DNA from: Eutreptiella sp. 'Long Island Sound 2002'
Lineage: Eukaryota; Euglenozoa; Euglenophyceae; Eutreptiales; Eutreptiaceae
Assembly (NCBI GenBank): GCA_964036045.1
Contig: OZ038385.1
Location: 58,871,919-58,935,918, forward strand
Reading direction: 5' to 3'
DNA length: 64,000 bases
Each line of letters begins with the position of its first letter. Positions within the stretch are counted from its first letter, which is position 1. Under the pieces are notes generated by a model. It did not search any database and was not told the DNA's origin. It saw nothing but the letters and a program-made list of their open reading frames with translations. This document shows, one piece after another, positions 20,009 through 30,321 of this stretch. The position numbers and the translations under genes were made by a program.

Positions 20009-20925
20009 GTGTACTCCATGATGCTGAAAATCTGAGTCACCGTGCAATCGTGCAATGTCTTTTGCGTCGGCAGCTTCAAGAATGTGGTGCTTGATATTAT
20101 TTTGACGCTTGATAATAAAGGGGGGAGGTTTATGCTGCCGTTGTGCATCCTTTCACAGTGGTGGAACAGTGTGCCCTGCCCACCCGTAGGCAAGCTAGTG
20201 CCCATGCCCTTGCCAATGGACCCCTTGTGTGACATTCCGTCTAGTTGTTGTTCCTTTACGGGGCCCTAGACAATCACCCGCCGTTCGTCCCTTCGCATGT
20301 TGCGTCCGGTTGCTGTTCTGTGTCAGCCGTTGCGGCCGGTGCTCTTGCTAGTGTCGTTTTCGCGTTCGCGGAGCCCAATAGTTGGTGTCTTGGGGCTGCT
20401 CTGCATGTGGCATGGTGTGCCGTTTGTGTGTCAGTGCCGTCCAATAGTTGGCGCATGAGGATGTGTTGGTTGTTGCCGGTGTCTTTTGACTGTTTTTGCT
20501 GCGCATCCGCCTCTATCCACAGGCCGTGCATAGCCTGCCTCGCTGTGTTTCTGTGTGTGTGAGGCCTAGGTGCCTTGTTCCTCCACGCGTTGTCCCAGCA
20601 CTCCACCATATGCCCTTTTCCCCCTCACGGCTGGTCTGCCCTCAATGGGCTCCCGCTCCTGTTGCGCAAACAGCCCATGTCGGCTGCGGGAGACACCCCC
20701 CACATGATGCTGGTTGAGTAGGGGTTACCCTAGCACCCAGTAGCGACCGGGCTGGCTGGCCAGGCCATCCCCATTGTTGCCGCCACCTCCCATGCGCACG
20801 CTCTGCCATCCCCTCCATTCTGGGTCCCTGTTCCCACTATTGTGGTTGCCTCTCCTACCCCGTTGTGCCCCTCCTCCTTGTTTGTTGTGCTCGCCCTTGT
20901 CCCTCCTGGTGTGGCTCCCGCGTTT

Positions 20926-20952
20926 TGTGTGTGTGTGTGTGTGTGTGTGTGT
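20926..20952. repeat. GT microsatellite
   Basis: Uninterrupted GT dinucleotides over about 27 bp in GT-rich DNA. Confidence 0.95.
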
Positions 20953-22494
20953 TGCTCCTCCCCCTTTTTGTTGGCGCTCCTAGGTGCCTGTGTCGCGCAC
21001 CGACTCCTGCCCCCGCCCGCCCCCCACCCCCCGTACGATGATTTCACATCTCCGTATGACGTGGACTGTCCTGTGCGCGGTTGGCTGGTCACGGCCTTGT
21101 TGCCACCCCCGTGGCGGGCACCTCCCTGGCGTGCGGGGCACAACCCCTGCCCTTGTGGGGTATGTGGGCACCTTGTAGAGGGAGGGGGTGGGGGTGTTTG
21201 TTGATGGCTCGCTCGGCGTGCACCGCATTTGGTGGTTCTTGCAGTGCTCGCACCTCATGTGTTCCCTTGTGCTCACCGCTGCTAGTGTGCCGCACCACGG
21301 GGGCAACATGTCGCTCCTTGCCTCCCATTGTGGCTTTCGGGTTGTCCCACTTGCAGCTGGGTGGTACCAGGGGCCCCGGGCACTTTTGCACATGTCTCCA
21401 AATCTACAACCTAGCTTGTCACTTGTGTTTGTTGGGGTTGTTCTGGGTGAATGTAGTGCGTTGTTGCAGGGGGGGGGGGGGCTTTCTGCGAAATGTGAAG
21501 TCATGGGGTTTTGCCTAAAATTGGCCACTTCGAAAAAAGGGGGGGTATACCCTTTTTGCGCGCAACTCAATCATTCCAAAATGCGCCGCGGGGGGTTACC
21601 CCGGATGTGCAGAAGTGTGTATTTGTGCATTTTTTGGGGATGCAAAAGGAAATTGGGGGGTCTTTTGCCTCAAAAGTGACGGCTCTCTGCATGCTTACTT
21701 GATGCTACTGTTTCACGTATTAGGTGTGGCGGGACACAGTGGCCTAAGGGGTTAGCATACGACAACAGAGGCCTCCACTCTACCTCCTCACCAATGCAAT
21801 GGTGGTTGTAGCGCCCACACCCCCAGCCGGGAGGGGGAGATTGGACGATTACTCTTCGGCGCGGCCCAACACCGAAGAGGGTGCCTCACAGATGCCCAAT
21901 CTTGCAAGCCGTACGTTTCGTCGCATTTCGCGTTTCACATCTCCGCTTCATGGGGTGCCCAGTCCACTTGCCTGCAGGTAACAGTGTAGTTGGTGCTGAA
22001 TTCGCCTGGCCAGGGATTCCCGTAGGCGTCCCCCCTGGCGTAGGGTTGGGGTTCCTTAGGCTTCTCAGCATTGTTGGGGGGACCACCACGTCCTCCTTGG
22101 CCACCACCACATCCTCCTTGGCCACCCATAACACGGTCGTGTCGCGTTGTTTTGTGTTTCATAGGGTTCCCAATCCCGGAACTTCGGTTGTGCCAACAAC
22201 ACGTACATCGTCCGTCACGCTATGGTTGTGTATTATTATGTGTCTTACGGCAATGCGCAGAACCGGTTGACGCATGAACTTCGCACCCAAAAAAAAAAAG
22301 CACCGTAGGGGATAGATCTGTGTACAATTTCACTACAATATCCATTTCTCAAGGCACTGCTTGCACTGCGCTCGTCCCAGGCCCCCCGCCATAGTGTAAC
22401 GTCTTATGTACATGCATGTGCACCTCAAGTAATTGTCTACTTTCGCGGCCTTTTGGAGTCGCTACTCGACTTCTGTTTGGGTGCTTTTTGGGGG

Positions 22495-23175
22495 TCCCCA
22501 TCAAAGGGGACAGAATCAAAAGTGGCTGCCTCACCCCTGCTTTCTCGGGGGCCCAAATGAGGGCGCAAGTGCTACGTAACCCCTTCGTTCTCGGGGGTTC
22601 CCATCAAAGGGGACATTCAAAAGTGGCTTTTAGACGGCTTCTTTCGCTAGGGGCTCCAATCGAAAAGTGTGCTGTGGTTACAGTTTCAAAAGAGTGTATG
22701 GACCCGCCCATGCAGCAACCATGAAATTGCAGTTTTCAAAACTTGTAAAATAGATGCTCATATACATGAAAATTGTGGAATACAACTGCAACGCACCACA
22801 TGGTAAAACAAACAATTGCTAGTCACACACCCAGTTTTTGTGTTTTTTTTTCCAACATCCATCATAAGCATGACAAAAAAGGACTTCACCTTTTTCACGC
22901 AGTGCACAGTACAACTCCACCGTATCTATACCTATGTCATGTGTCACACGGTACAACACAGGAAAATATTACAATCCTCAATCAAACAGTTGCAGCGACA
23001 TGATGCTGCCTCACCTTTGCCTGCTTGGGGGCCCACTTGAGGGCGCAAGTGCTACCTAACCCCTGCGTTCTCGGGGGTCCCCATCAAAGGGGACATAATC
23101 AAAAGTGGCCACCTCACCCTGCCTTCTCGGGGGCGCACATGAAGGCACAAGTGCTACGTAACCCCTGCGTTCTGC
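22495..23175. repeat. degenerate TTCTCGGGGG minisatellite
   Basis: Two clusters (22,495-22,680 and 23,010-23,175) repeat words such as CTTTCTCGGGGGCCCA, GAGGGCGCAAGTGCTAC and GTCCCCATCAAAGGGG with a spacing of roughly 75-90 bp. The clusters are separated by about 330 bp of AT-rich DNA. Confidence 0.6.
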
Positions 23176-24076
23176 ATTCTGCAAAGGGGACAAGGATGGC
23201 CTACGCCGGGTCGTCGGTTGTAAAATGCTCTGAGGGATGGTCCTTAAGGACGGCCCCGAAGAGAAATTAATCCTTAAGGACCGCCCTGATCAGAAGTGGC
23301 CCAACAGTGGCTCATTGGCTATAAAAGTCCATATCCTCAACACAAGGGGCAACTTTTCTCCAACTAGAGTGGAAGTGTGAGGTGGACGAAGCAAACCCTT
23401 CACCCAAAAACAGGGGGGGGTGTGGTTATATGAAAACCTTACTTTTGCCTAAAAATTTGGCCAACGAAAGAGGGAGGGGATACGTAAAACCCCCCTTGCT
23501 GTCATTGTCCGCAGATGCGCCCCCCCCCCCCCTTTGCGTTGTTGCTCTTTTGCTTTTTGGGCTGCTGAGGGGCTCCCCCTTTTGAGGACTTCACTCCGGG
23601 CTGTCGACGCCTCGGAGGTAGGGACTCGTATGAGCCCACCCCCTGGTTGGTTGTGTGCAGTGACCACCAAGGGTTTGGACGCTGTGTCTCATAAGCGTGC
23701 CCAAGGCCCCTGCACTAGGCCCCCTCTCGAAAGAAGAAACATGGCCCCCTTGGCTAATGGACCCCCCGTCTCAAAAGGAGAATCATGGCGCGGGCCATTG
23801 GCACGGGGGGGGGGGGGGGTACAACAAGCATGGAGGGGGTGGTGGTGTTGCGCACAAGGCACGCGCGGGGAGTCTGCACCCCGTATGACAAGGTGCACAA
23901 TTCAAGCGAAAGACTCAGTTCTTGATTTTACTCAACTGCGCTGGTGAGGCCCCACTGTCTGTGGACATTAATTGACTGTTGGTGGGTTTACCCTACCTTC
24001 CGGTGGACAACACTTAACTGCTTGCAGGGGCACTGCAACCCTAAAATGGTCCGCATATCCCCACTTTGACGCACCA

Positions 24077-24117
24077 CCGGATCCACCTTACTTGCGAAAC
24101 AAGTAAGGTGGATCCGG
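24077..24117. repeat. perfect 18-bp hairpin with 5-nt loop
   Basis: The arm CCGGATCCACCTTACTTG (24,077-24,094) is followed by the loop CGAAA and its exact reverse complement (24,100-24,117). The same geometry (18-bp arms, 5-nt loop) recurs with unrelated sequence at 45,461-45,501. It lies about 300 bp upstream of the first 2.3-kb unit. Confidence 0.85.
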
Positions 24118-24432
24118 CGGAACTATGGTAGAACTGCAGGTGCAACCCGACAGCTGGCAACAATGTCCTACCAATACGTAATCCCCCAACCAATCGCCGA
24201 TTAGGGCACACTCTGAACATGTGTCAGCACACTGCAGCGGTATGAGACTCCAAACAATGCCAAACCTGAATACAAACAACTCAACACCGGCAGAAGAATG
24301 TTTGCAATGGCAGCTTCGCAGAGGAAATAGGCTGATTTCAGGTGGTATACGCGCACAGGGCGATACAGGAGGCTCTAGCATAATTGTTACGCTGCTGGGA
24401 GCCCACAGCTGCGTTGAAGCCCCTATGCCTGT

Positions 24433-24846
24433 ATCTTATTCTTTTAGACAAACTAATCAACACAACGGACAAAAAAAGAACCACAATTCATAATTGTTTT
24501 TGATTGGTGATGCCGATTTCGTCAGATAATACTTTTCTTGCATAGAACGATTTCGGTGCAAATGATGTTCTTCTGCAACCGCAACGATAATGTACCGTGC
24601 AGAGAAAATCACTACATGCGACGATGCCTGCCCACAACCACCCCTTCTACCGTTGTGCGATCCATGATTAGAAAAAAATACAAACTAAAGAAGAATAACT
24701 TGGGACAGTCCTTTACCCATCTTGCACAAAAAAAATAGCACCGACAATTGGAAAGAGACGGGGAAAGAAACCACAAACCTATCCATGGCATTAGTTTCGT
24801 GACCAAGCTTGGGAAGGACTCGTTATGCTCCTCCTTCCCAAGCCTA
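24433..24846 (+). repeat. 2.3-kb unit 1, left part
   Basis: From TATCTTATTCTTTTAGA to AAGCCTA this stretch is collinear with 45,075-45,505 and 42,785-43,197. It ends immediately after a hairpin (24,806-24,845) and is followed by TA repeats instead of the GAAACAC that follows in units 2 and 3. The continuation of the unit is found at 35,677. Confidence 0.7.
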
Positions 24847-24852
24847 TATATA

Positions 24853-24907
<55 letters not shown>

Positions 24908-24908
24908 C
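24845..24908. repeat. TA/TG microsatellite at insertion boundary
   Basis: TATATATGTGTGTG followed by about 50 bp of TA. It directly follows the broken end of unit 1 and directly precedes a CTACACCCCTCTCCC terminus. Confidence 0.95.
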
Positions 24909-25050
24909 CTCTAATCTACACCCCTCTCCCATACTCTACGTGGGTCCACTCTAAGGTACGCGCCAAGGGTACAACTTGGTGCATACACATAGCAGAAGGG
25001 ACTAAACTCGATCAAAACGGGCTCAAAATGGGCCCAAAACACTTGTTTGT
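24909..25050 (+). mobile_element. partial CTACACCCCTCTCCC element (copy 0)
   Basis: Starts at the end of a TA tract with CCTCTAAT, then CTACACCCCTCTCCC (24,916-24,930). It is similar to the start of the complete copy at 26,012 for about 140 bp (for example AAGGTACGCGCCAAGGG and ACTAAACTCGATCAAAACGG), then diverges. Probably a truncated copy. Confidence 0.5.
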
Positions 25051-26010
25051 GCATTGTTGAGCGTTGTTGAGCTTATACTAACGTGGGTTGTCATGGATGA
25101 TTTGAAACGAACGAAAATAAGTGAAGGTAACTCCGTTAAGAGTACACCCGCGTTGCTACCGAATTGTTTATCGTACGTTTTAGAGTTTGCTCACTGTCCT
25201 TGGGCTTCTGGTAATCACGCAAAATATCCTCTTTCATTGTCATGAAACCATACAGTGCATTGTAGTGTTGGCTTGGTTTCCGGCCGACACCAACGGTACC
25301 AATTGCATGGTGCCATTGCTTGTGACGGAGATTCACGTGCTTCAGCGTATTTGAGTAGAGGATATATATATATATAGGTATATATGGCACAACGTGCAAC
25401 GCCCCCCCCCCCCCCTAGGGACCCACCGGCCGGGGGTTGGTTGGGGTTAGGGACCCCCCCCCTATTTTTGGGTCGAGGAATTCAAAAAAAGAGGAATTAG
25501 AGCCGTTTGGGACAGTGGTGGGATGCTATGACCCTTCAAAGTTGCTAAAAATAGGTATTTCTTACCGAGTGACATCATCCCCAAAAATAGCCTCAAAATC
25601 CTAAAAATTGCCCTATTCACCTCACAAAACCCACAAAACCCCCAGCTCATTGCCGTCAATGCCTTCATTTGGATCCATTCATCACCCTTTTGCCCCACTA
25701 GGGGCAGGGGAAGGGGCACCTACACCCCAGCGTACCAATTTGTGAGCCTACCTTGCATATTTTGCTATTTTTAGTTCACTGGTTAGGACCCTATTTTTGG
25801 TGATGTCATACCCTATTTTTAGCCCTACCCACACCTTTGTGCGACCAAATGCTCCACCCCAACTATCCAAAAACCTTCTCAAAGGTGTTTATTTGTGTTC
25901 CCCACCCTTAAAATAGGGGGTGTGGTCCTTACTTGCCCTCCAGTCCTCCCCAAGTCACGGAGGTGGGCGGGGGGGGGGCCGTTGCACGTTATGCCGTATA
26001 TATATATATA
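25051..26010. other. spacer with no convincing gene
   Basis: A minus-strand frame at 25,136-25,399 has protein-like content (NALYGFMTMKEDILRDYQK) but no recognised family. TA tracts occur at 25,360-25,386 and 25,995-26,010, and a C run near 25,401-25,415. From about 25,420 to 25,980 the DNA is rich in CCCTATTTTTGG-like words. Confidence 0.4.
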
Positions 26011-26011
26011 T

Positions 26012-27196
26012 CCTCCAATCTACACCCCTCTCCCAACTCTAGGTGGCTCCACCACACGGCTCTAAGGTACGTGCGAAGGGCACAAAGTGGTGCATACATG
26101 TGGTGGAAGGGGCTAAACTCGGTCAAAACGGGCTCAAAGCGGGCTAAAAACACTTGTTTGAGCATCCCAAATGGTAAGGCATCACTTTTCGAAAAACACG
26201 TTTTTGACCAATTTTTGACCCATTTTTGGTCCCAAAATGGCCCATTTTCAAGGCATTTTGGGATTTTCCATGAGCCAAAACCCGTCGCCACGGGCTCAAA
26301 ATGGGCTAAAACTACTTGTTTGAGCAACATAAATGGTCCAGGATCACTTTTGGAAAAACGCGTTTTTGACCCATTTTTGACCCATCGTTGGTCCCAAAAC
26401 GGCCCATTTCCAAGGCATTTTGGGATTTTCATGGCCCAAAACGCGCCCCCACGGGCTCAAAACGGGCTAAAAACACTTGTTTAAGCATCCCAAGTGGCCT
26501 AGGAACAACTTTGAAAAAAATCATTTTTTTCGCCCCGGGGACCCCGGTGGACCCACCGTTGGCCCCCATTGTGCGTGGGCTGGCCGGCCCTGTGGCTGCA
26601 CCAAGTGACCATTGGTACGGGGGTCTACGTGTCTCGTTGGGCGATTCGGAGGCTTGGAAACCATAAAAAGCGGGGGGTTGCTCGTGGACTAGGTGCCCTC
26701 GGAATTCGTTTTTGAGCCACGTAGCCCAAGATACGGCCCATTCTTGGTTTCGGGGTGCTGGTGCACATTGCGCAGATTTTGGGGCTTTTTGGCGCCTTTT
26801 TGGGCAGTTTCTCGGACATATCGTGGAGTTGAAGGGCACCAAAGGTCCCTTGGTCGCGAGAAAATCAAGCCGCACGTGGAGTGTAGCAGCCGTTTGCCTT
26901 CGTTTGGCTGCTTTGAACCCTTACTAGGGCTGTTTTGGGCGAAAAATGGCTGTTTTTGGCCCAAAACTGCGCAGATTTGGGAGGGCACCTCCCGACTTGG
27001 CGCCACCGCCCCGGGCCGCCACCGGTGAGTTTGTGCCTCGAAACTTGGATTTGGCAAGGCCACCACCTAGGCTCTAGGATGGCTAAAGTAGAGTCAGGCC
27101 CGGGGCGTTCGGAAGGTGCAATGGCCAAAACGGCACGGAGACGTGCTTGTTGTTGCTTGTTGCTTGTTAGCTAAATTTAAGGGGAGAGGGGTGTAG

Positions 27197-27198
<2 letters not shown>
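26012..27198 (+). mobile_element. 1.2-kb TA-flanked element, copy 1
   Basis: Terminal inverted repeats CTACACCCCTCTCCC (26,020-26,034) and its complement (27,182-27,196), each next to a TA tract. The 5' half contains about three roughly 165-bp subrepeats with the words GACCCATTTTTGACCCAT, GGCATTTTGGGATTTTCC and GGGCTAAAAACACTTGTTT. The 3' half is GC-richer. Open frames on both strands have no recognisable motif. I interpret it as a non-autonomous element that inserted into TA repeats. Confidence 0.55.
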
Positions 27199-27236
<38 letters not shown>

Positions 27237-28356
27237 CTACACCCCTCTCCCCTTAAATTTAGCTAACAAGCAAGCAAGCAAGCAAGCAACAACACGTCTC
27301 CGTGCCGTTTTGGCCATTGCACCTTCCCATCGCCTCGGGCCTGACTCCATTTTAGCCATCCTACAGCCTAGGTGGTGCCCTTGCCAAATCCAAGTTTTGA
27401 GCCAAAAACTCACCGGTGGCGGCCCGGGGCGGGGGCGCCAAGTCGGGAGGTGCCCTCCAAATCTGCGCAGTTCTGGGCAAAAACAGCCATTTTTCGCCCA
27501 AAACGGCCCTAGTAAGGGCTCAAAATAGCCAAACGAAGGCAAACGGCTGCTACACTCCACGTGCGGCTTGCCTTTCTCGTGACCAAGGGACCTTTGGTAC
27601 CCTCTAACTCCACGATATGTCCGAGAACGGCCCAAAAAGGCGCCAAAAAGCCCCAAAAACTGCGCAATGTGCACCAGCACCCCGAAACCAAGGACGGGCC
27701 GTATCTTGGGCTACGTGGCTCAAAATCCAATTCCGAGGGCACCTACTCCACCCGCAACCCCCCACTTTTTGTGCTTTCCACCCCTCGGAATGGCCCAACG
27801 AGACACGTAGACCCCCGTACTAGTGGTCACTTGGTGCAGCCGGAGGGCCGGCCAGCCCACGCACAATGGGGGCCAACGGTGGGTCCACCAGGGTCCCCGG
27901 GGCGAAAAAAAGATTTTTTCCAAAGTTGTTCCTAGACCACTTGGGATGCTCAAACAAGTGTTTTTAGGCCGTTTTGAGCCCGTGGTGGCGCTTTTTGGGC
28001 CATGGAAAATCCCAAAATGCCTTGAAAATGGGCCGTTTTGGGACCAACAATGCGTCAAAAATGGGTGAAAAACGCGTTTTTCCAAAGTGATCCTGGACCA
28101 TTTATGTTGCTCAAACAAGTGGTTTTAGCCCATTTTGAGCCCGTGGGGACGGGTTTTGGCCCCTGGAAACTCCAAAATGCCTTGAAAATGGGCCGTTTTG
28201 GGACCAACAATGGGTCAAAAATGGGTCAAAAACGCGTTTTTCCAAAAGTGATCCCAGACCATTTGGGATGCTCAAACAAGTGTTTTTAGCCCGTTTTGAG
28301 CCGTTTTGACCGAGTTTAGCCCTTCCACCACATGTATGCACCACTTTATGCCCTTC
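26075..28356. repeat. giant inverted repeat, ~1.14-kb arms
   Basis: The sequence from 26,075 to 27,216 is repeated in reverse complement from 27,217 to 28,356, with the axis inside a TA tract (27,197-27,236). The arms correspond to copies 1 and 2 of the 1.2-kb element placed head to head. They are similar but not identical, with scattered mismatches and small indels. The N gap begins exactly where the right arm is still matching. Confidence 0.85.
27235..28356 (-). mobile_element. 1.2-kb TA-flanked element, copy 2, cut by gap
   Basis: An inverted copy of the element at 26,012-27,198, starting with CTACACCCCTCTCCC at 27,237. It contains the same 165-bp subrepeats near its outer end and is cut off by the N gap about 60 bp before its expected terminus. 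Confidence 0.6.
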
Positions 28357-28556
28357 NNNNNNNNNNNNNNNNNNNNNNNNNNNNNNNNNNNNNNNNNNNN
28401 NNNNNNNNNNNNNNNNNNNNNNNNNNNNNNNNNNNNNNNNNNNNNNNNNNNNNNNNNNNNNNNNNNNNNNNNNNNNNNNNNNNNNNNNNNNNNNNNNNNN
28501 NNNNNNNNNNNNNNNNNNNNNNNNNNNNNNNNNNNNNNNNNNNNNNNNNNNNNNNN
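28357..28556. other. assembly gap of 200 N
   Basis: Exactly 200 unknown bases, which suggests a scaffold gap of nominal size. It separates a giant inverted repeat from a GC-rich LINE, so the two flanks may not be truly adjacent at this distance. Confidence 1.
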
Positions 28557-28557
28557 G

Positions 28558-30321
28558 GGCACAGCCACGGGCAACCTGGACGAGTACAGGCCGATAGCGC
28601 TGGGGCAGCAAGACATGCGAATGCTCATGACTCCCCTCATGCGGAGGTTCACAGCTGTTCTGGCACGCAAGGGACTGGCCGCGGACTGGCAGTTCGGAGC
28701 CATGCCAGGCTCCACGGCGGCTGCCCCGGTGTTCCTGGCCCAGCGCAGGCTGCAGCGTGGGCTGGAAGAAAACCACGTCCTGGCCTTCGATGTGTCAAAA
28801 GCTTCTGACACAGCGCCGCACGGAGCGCTGGCGCTCCTCCTGCGCCGAATGGGTGTCCCGGAGGAGCTCATCAGGCTCTTCCACACCCTCAACTGCGGGT
28901 CTCTGGTGCGCATCGTCACCGCGCACGGCCCGACGCCGAGCATACGGCTCCACAGGGGCCCGCGGCAGGGCAGTGCGGAGAGCGCTGTGCTCTACCTCCT
29001 CCTTTTGGAGCCTCTCCTGCGGAGCCTCGCCTGCAAGGCGCGGGGAGATGCTCGCCATGCGGTGCCACCCCTGGTACAGGCGTACTGTGATGACCTCCTG
29101 TTGATAGCGCACTCCCTGCCGCAATTCCTGGAGTGTGCGGCGGCGATAGCGCGGTATCTCACTGACATGGGCATGTCCCTCAACGTGGGCAAATGCGCCT
29201 ATGCCAATACTGCTCGCATCCATTCGATTATGGTATACCTGAACCCAGGGGACACGGCGGCCCCATGGGTATGCTTACGTGCCAAGGGCACGGTACCGTA
29301 CTTGGGCCTGCGCCTCGATCCCAGGGGGATGGCGACCATGAAGGAGAAACATGTACTCCGGTGTGAAGCTCTGCTGGGCTGGTGCAAGAACACGTTAGGG
29401 CCGGCGTCGGTGCCTCATGAGGTGATGGCGGCTGTGGTTGGAGGCATCGTGCGGTACGCGGCGCCCTACCTGTCCGACACGGCGGAGGCGGTGATCAAGC
29501 TGAATACTGCCATCAAGGCTGCGGCCCTGCAGTTCGAGAAGCTGCCCAAGGACCTGTCCAACGTGGCGGTGCGGTCAGGTCATGGGCTACGGTTGGCGGA
29601 TGTCCAGGTTATATGCCGCGACTCCGTCGTGGCGACCATGGCTCAGCTCACCCACCACAGGTCGACGACAGTCCGGGATGAGCTGCGGGCCATGCTCCGA
29701 GACATGCACGTGCAGTACGGAGTGTGCGGGCAGTTCATGGTGCCCTCTGCGTCATTCGCCACACACGCTGGCAATACGTGGGTGGACAGGGTACTCAGAG
29801 CGGTGGGGACGTTGCGCGTAGGACTTCTCATGCCATCGTCGGTGTACTCGTGTGTACACGCCCATCTGCCGCAAGTGCAGTGGGCGGGGCGGAAGTGGGT
29901 GTCCCAATCCTATTCCTTCAAGGGTAGGGACATCTGCATTCTCTCGGGGCCCCGCACAGATGCGACAGTACAGTCCCTGACTGATCCCGCAAATGACCTC
30001 CTGCATGCGCGGCTCCCCTGCCCTGCGCCTGGGCACTGGGCTGTCCAGCTTCAGGAGTGCCATGAGGACCACCTGCACCTTCCGCACGCGGGAGTAGGGC
30101 CCCACCAGCTGGACCACGTGTGGCTCACGGGGCTCCGCGACGTCTTCCGGCCGCAGCTGCCCGGTCCGTTGACTCACCGGCTAATACACCCGGTGCGCCG
30201 AAAGAAGGCCAGCAAACGCAATAGACAGTCCGCTGCGGGGGACGTGTATGTGGTGGGAGGATACAGGGAGGAAGGATGGGACCCGGCCAACCCGGGGCTG
30301 TCCATGCCGTCGTCCCGCTAG
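28558..30321 (+). CDS. LINE reverse transcriptase (5' partial)
   Basis: The frame is open from the gap to a TAG at 30,319-30,321 (588 codons). RT motifs appear in order: EYRPIAL, then motif A FDVSKASD (about 28,787), motif B GPRQGSAESAVLY, motif C YCDD (29,083-29,094), and MSLNVGKC. Motif A has Ser where most LINEs have Phe or Tyr after the Ala. Both metal-binding Asp residues of motif C are present. After the RT come about 350 residues of thumb and connector, ending with a basic patch (PVRRKKASKRNRQ). The product would copy LINE RNA at a nicked target. The reading frame then shifts to the next frame; the two overlap by 46 bp. Confidence 0.8.
   Translation, partial: GTATGNLDEYRPIALGQQDMRMLMTPLMRRFTAVLARKGLAADWQFGAMPGSTAAAPVFLAQRRLQRGLEENHVLAFDVSKASDTAPHGALALLLRRMGVPEELIRLFHTLNCGSLVRIVTAHGPTPSIRLHRGPRQGSAESAVLYLLLLEPLLRSLACKARGDARHAVPPLVQAYCDDLLLIAHSLPQFLECAAAIARYLTDMGMSLNVGKCAYANTARIHSIMVYLNPGDTAAPWVCLRAKGTVPYLGLRLDPRGMATMKEKHVLRCEALLGWCKNTLGPASVPHEVMAAVVGGIVRYAAPYLSDTAEAVIKLNTAIKAAALQFEKLPKDLSNVAVRSGHGLRLADVQVICRDSVVATMAQLTHHRSTTVRDELRAMLRDMHVQYGVCGQFMVPSASFATHAGNTWVDRVLRAVGTLRVGLLMPSSVYSCVHAHLPQVQWAGRKWVSQSYSFKGRDICILSGPRTDATVQSLTDPANDLLHARLPCPAPGHWAVQLQECHEDHLHLPHAGVGPHQLDHVWLTGLRDVFRPQLPGPLTHRLIHPVRRKKASKRNRQSAAGDVYVVGGYREEGWDPANPGLSMPSSR

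Larger units (their letters stand above)
19240..20131 (+). mobile_element. pogo/Tigger-like element, copy 1
   Basis: About 890 bp with imperfect terminal inverted repeats. The left end begins AAACCCCTCCCCCTTATCA; the right end read on the other strand begins AAACCTCCCCCCTTTATTA. Just inside each end sits ATTATTTTGACGCTTGATA. A second copy lies at 55,485-56,456 in the same orientation. The two are nearly identical over most of their length but their flanks differ, which marks the limits. It contains two short frames that together look like the start and the end of a pogo-type transposase. No clear TA duplication was seen. Confidence 0.6.
20132..24076. other. low-complexity stretch, no gene seen
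   Basis: GT-rich, C-rich and G-rich DNA with a GT microsatellite (20,926-20,952), several G or C runs of 10 or more (21,470, 23,519 and 23,806) and a degenerate minisatellite (22,495-23,175). Long open frames on both strands reflect composition. No motif recognised. Confidence 0.5.

Noticed and set aside
20980-21570. 196-codon minus-strand frame
   Set aside because: Low-complexity composition in C-rich DNA; no motif and no start context.
28306-28557. Open frames crossing the N gap
   Set aside because: Unknown bases give artificial continuity. The sequence before the gap belongs to a non-coding inverted repeat.
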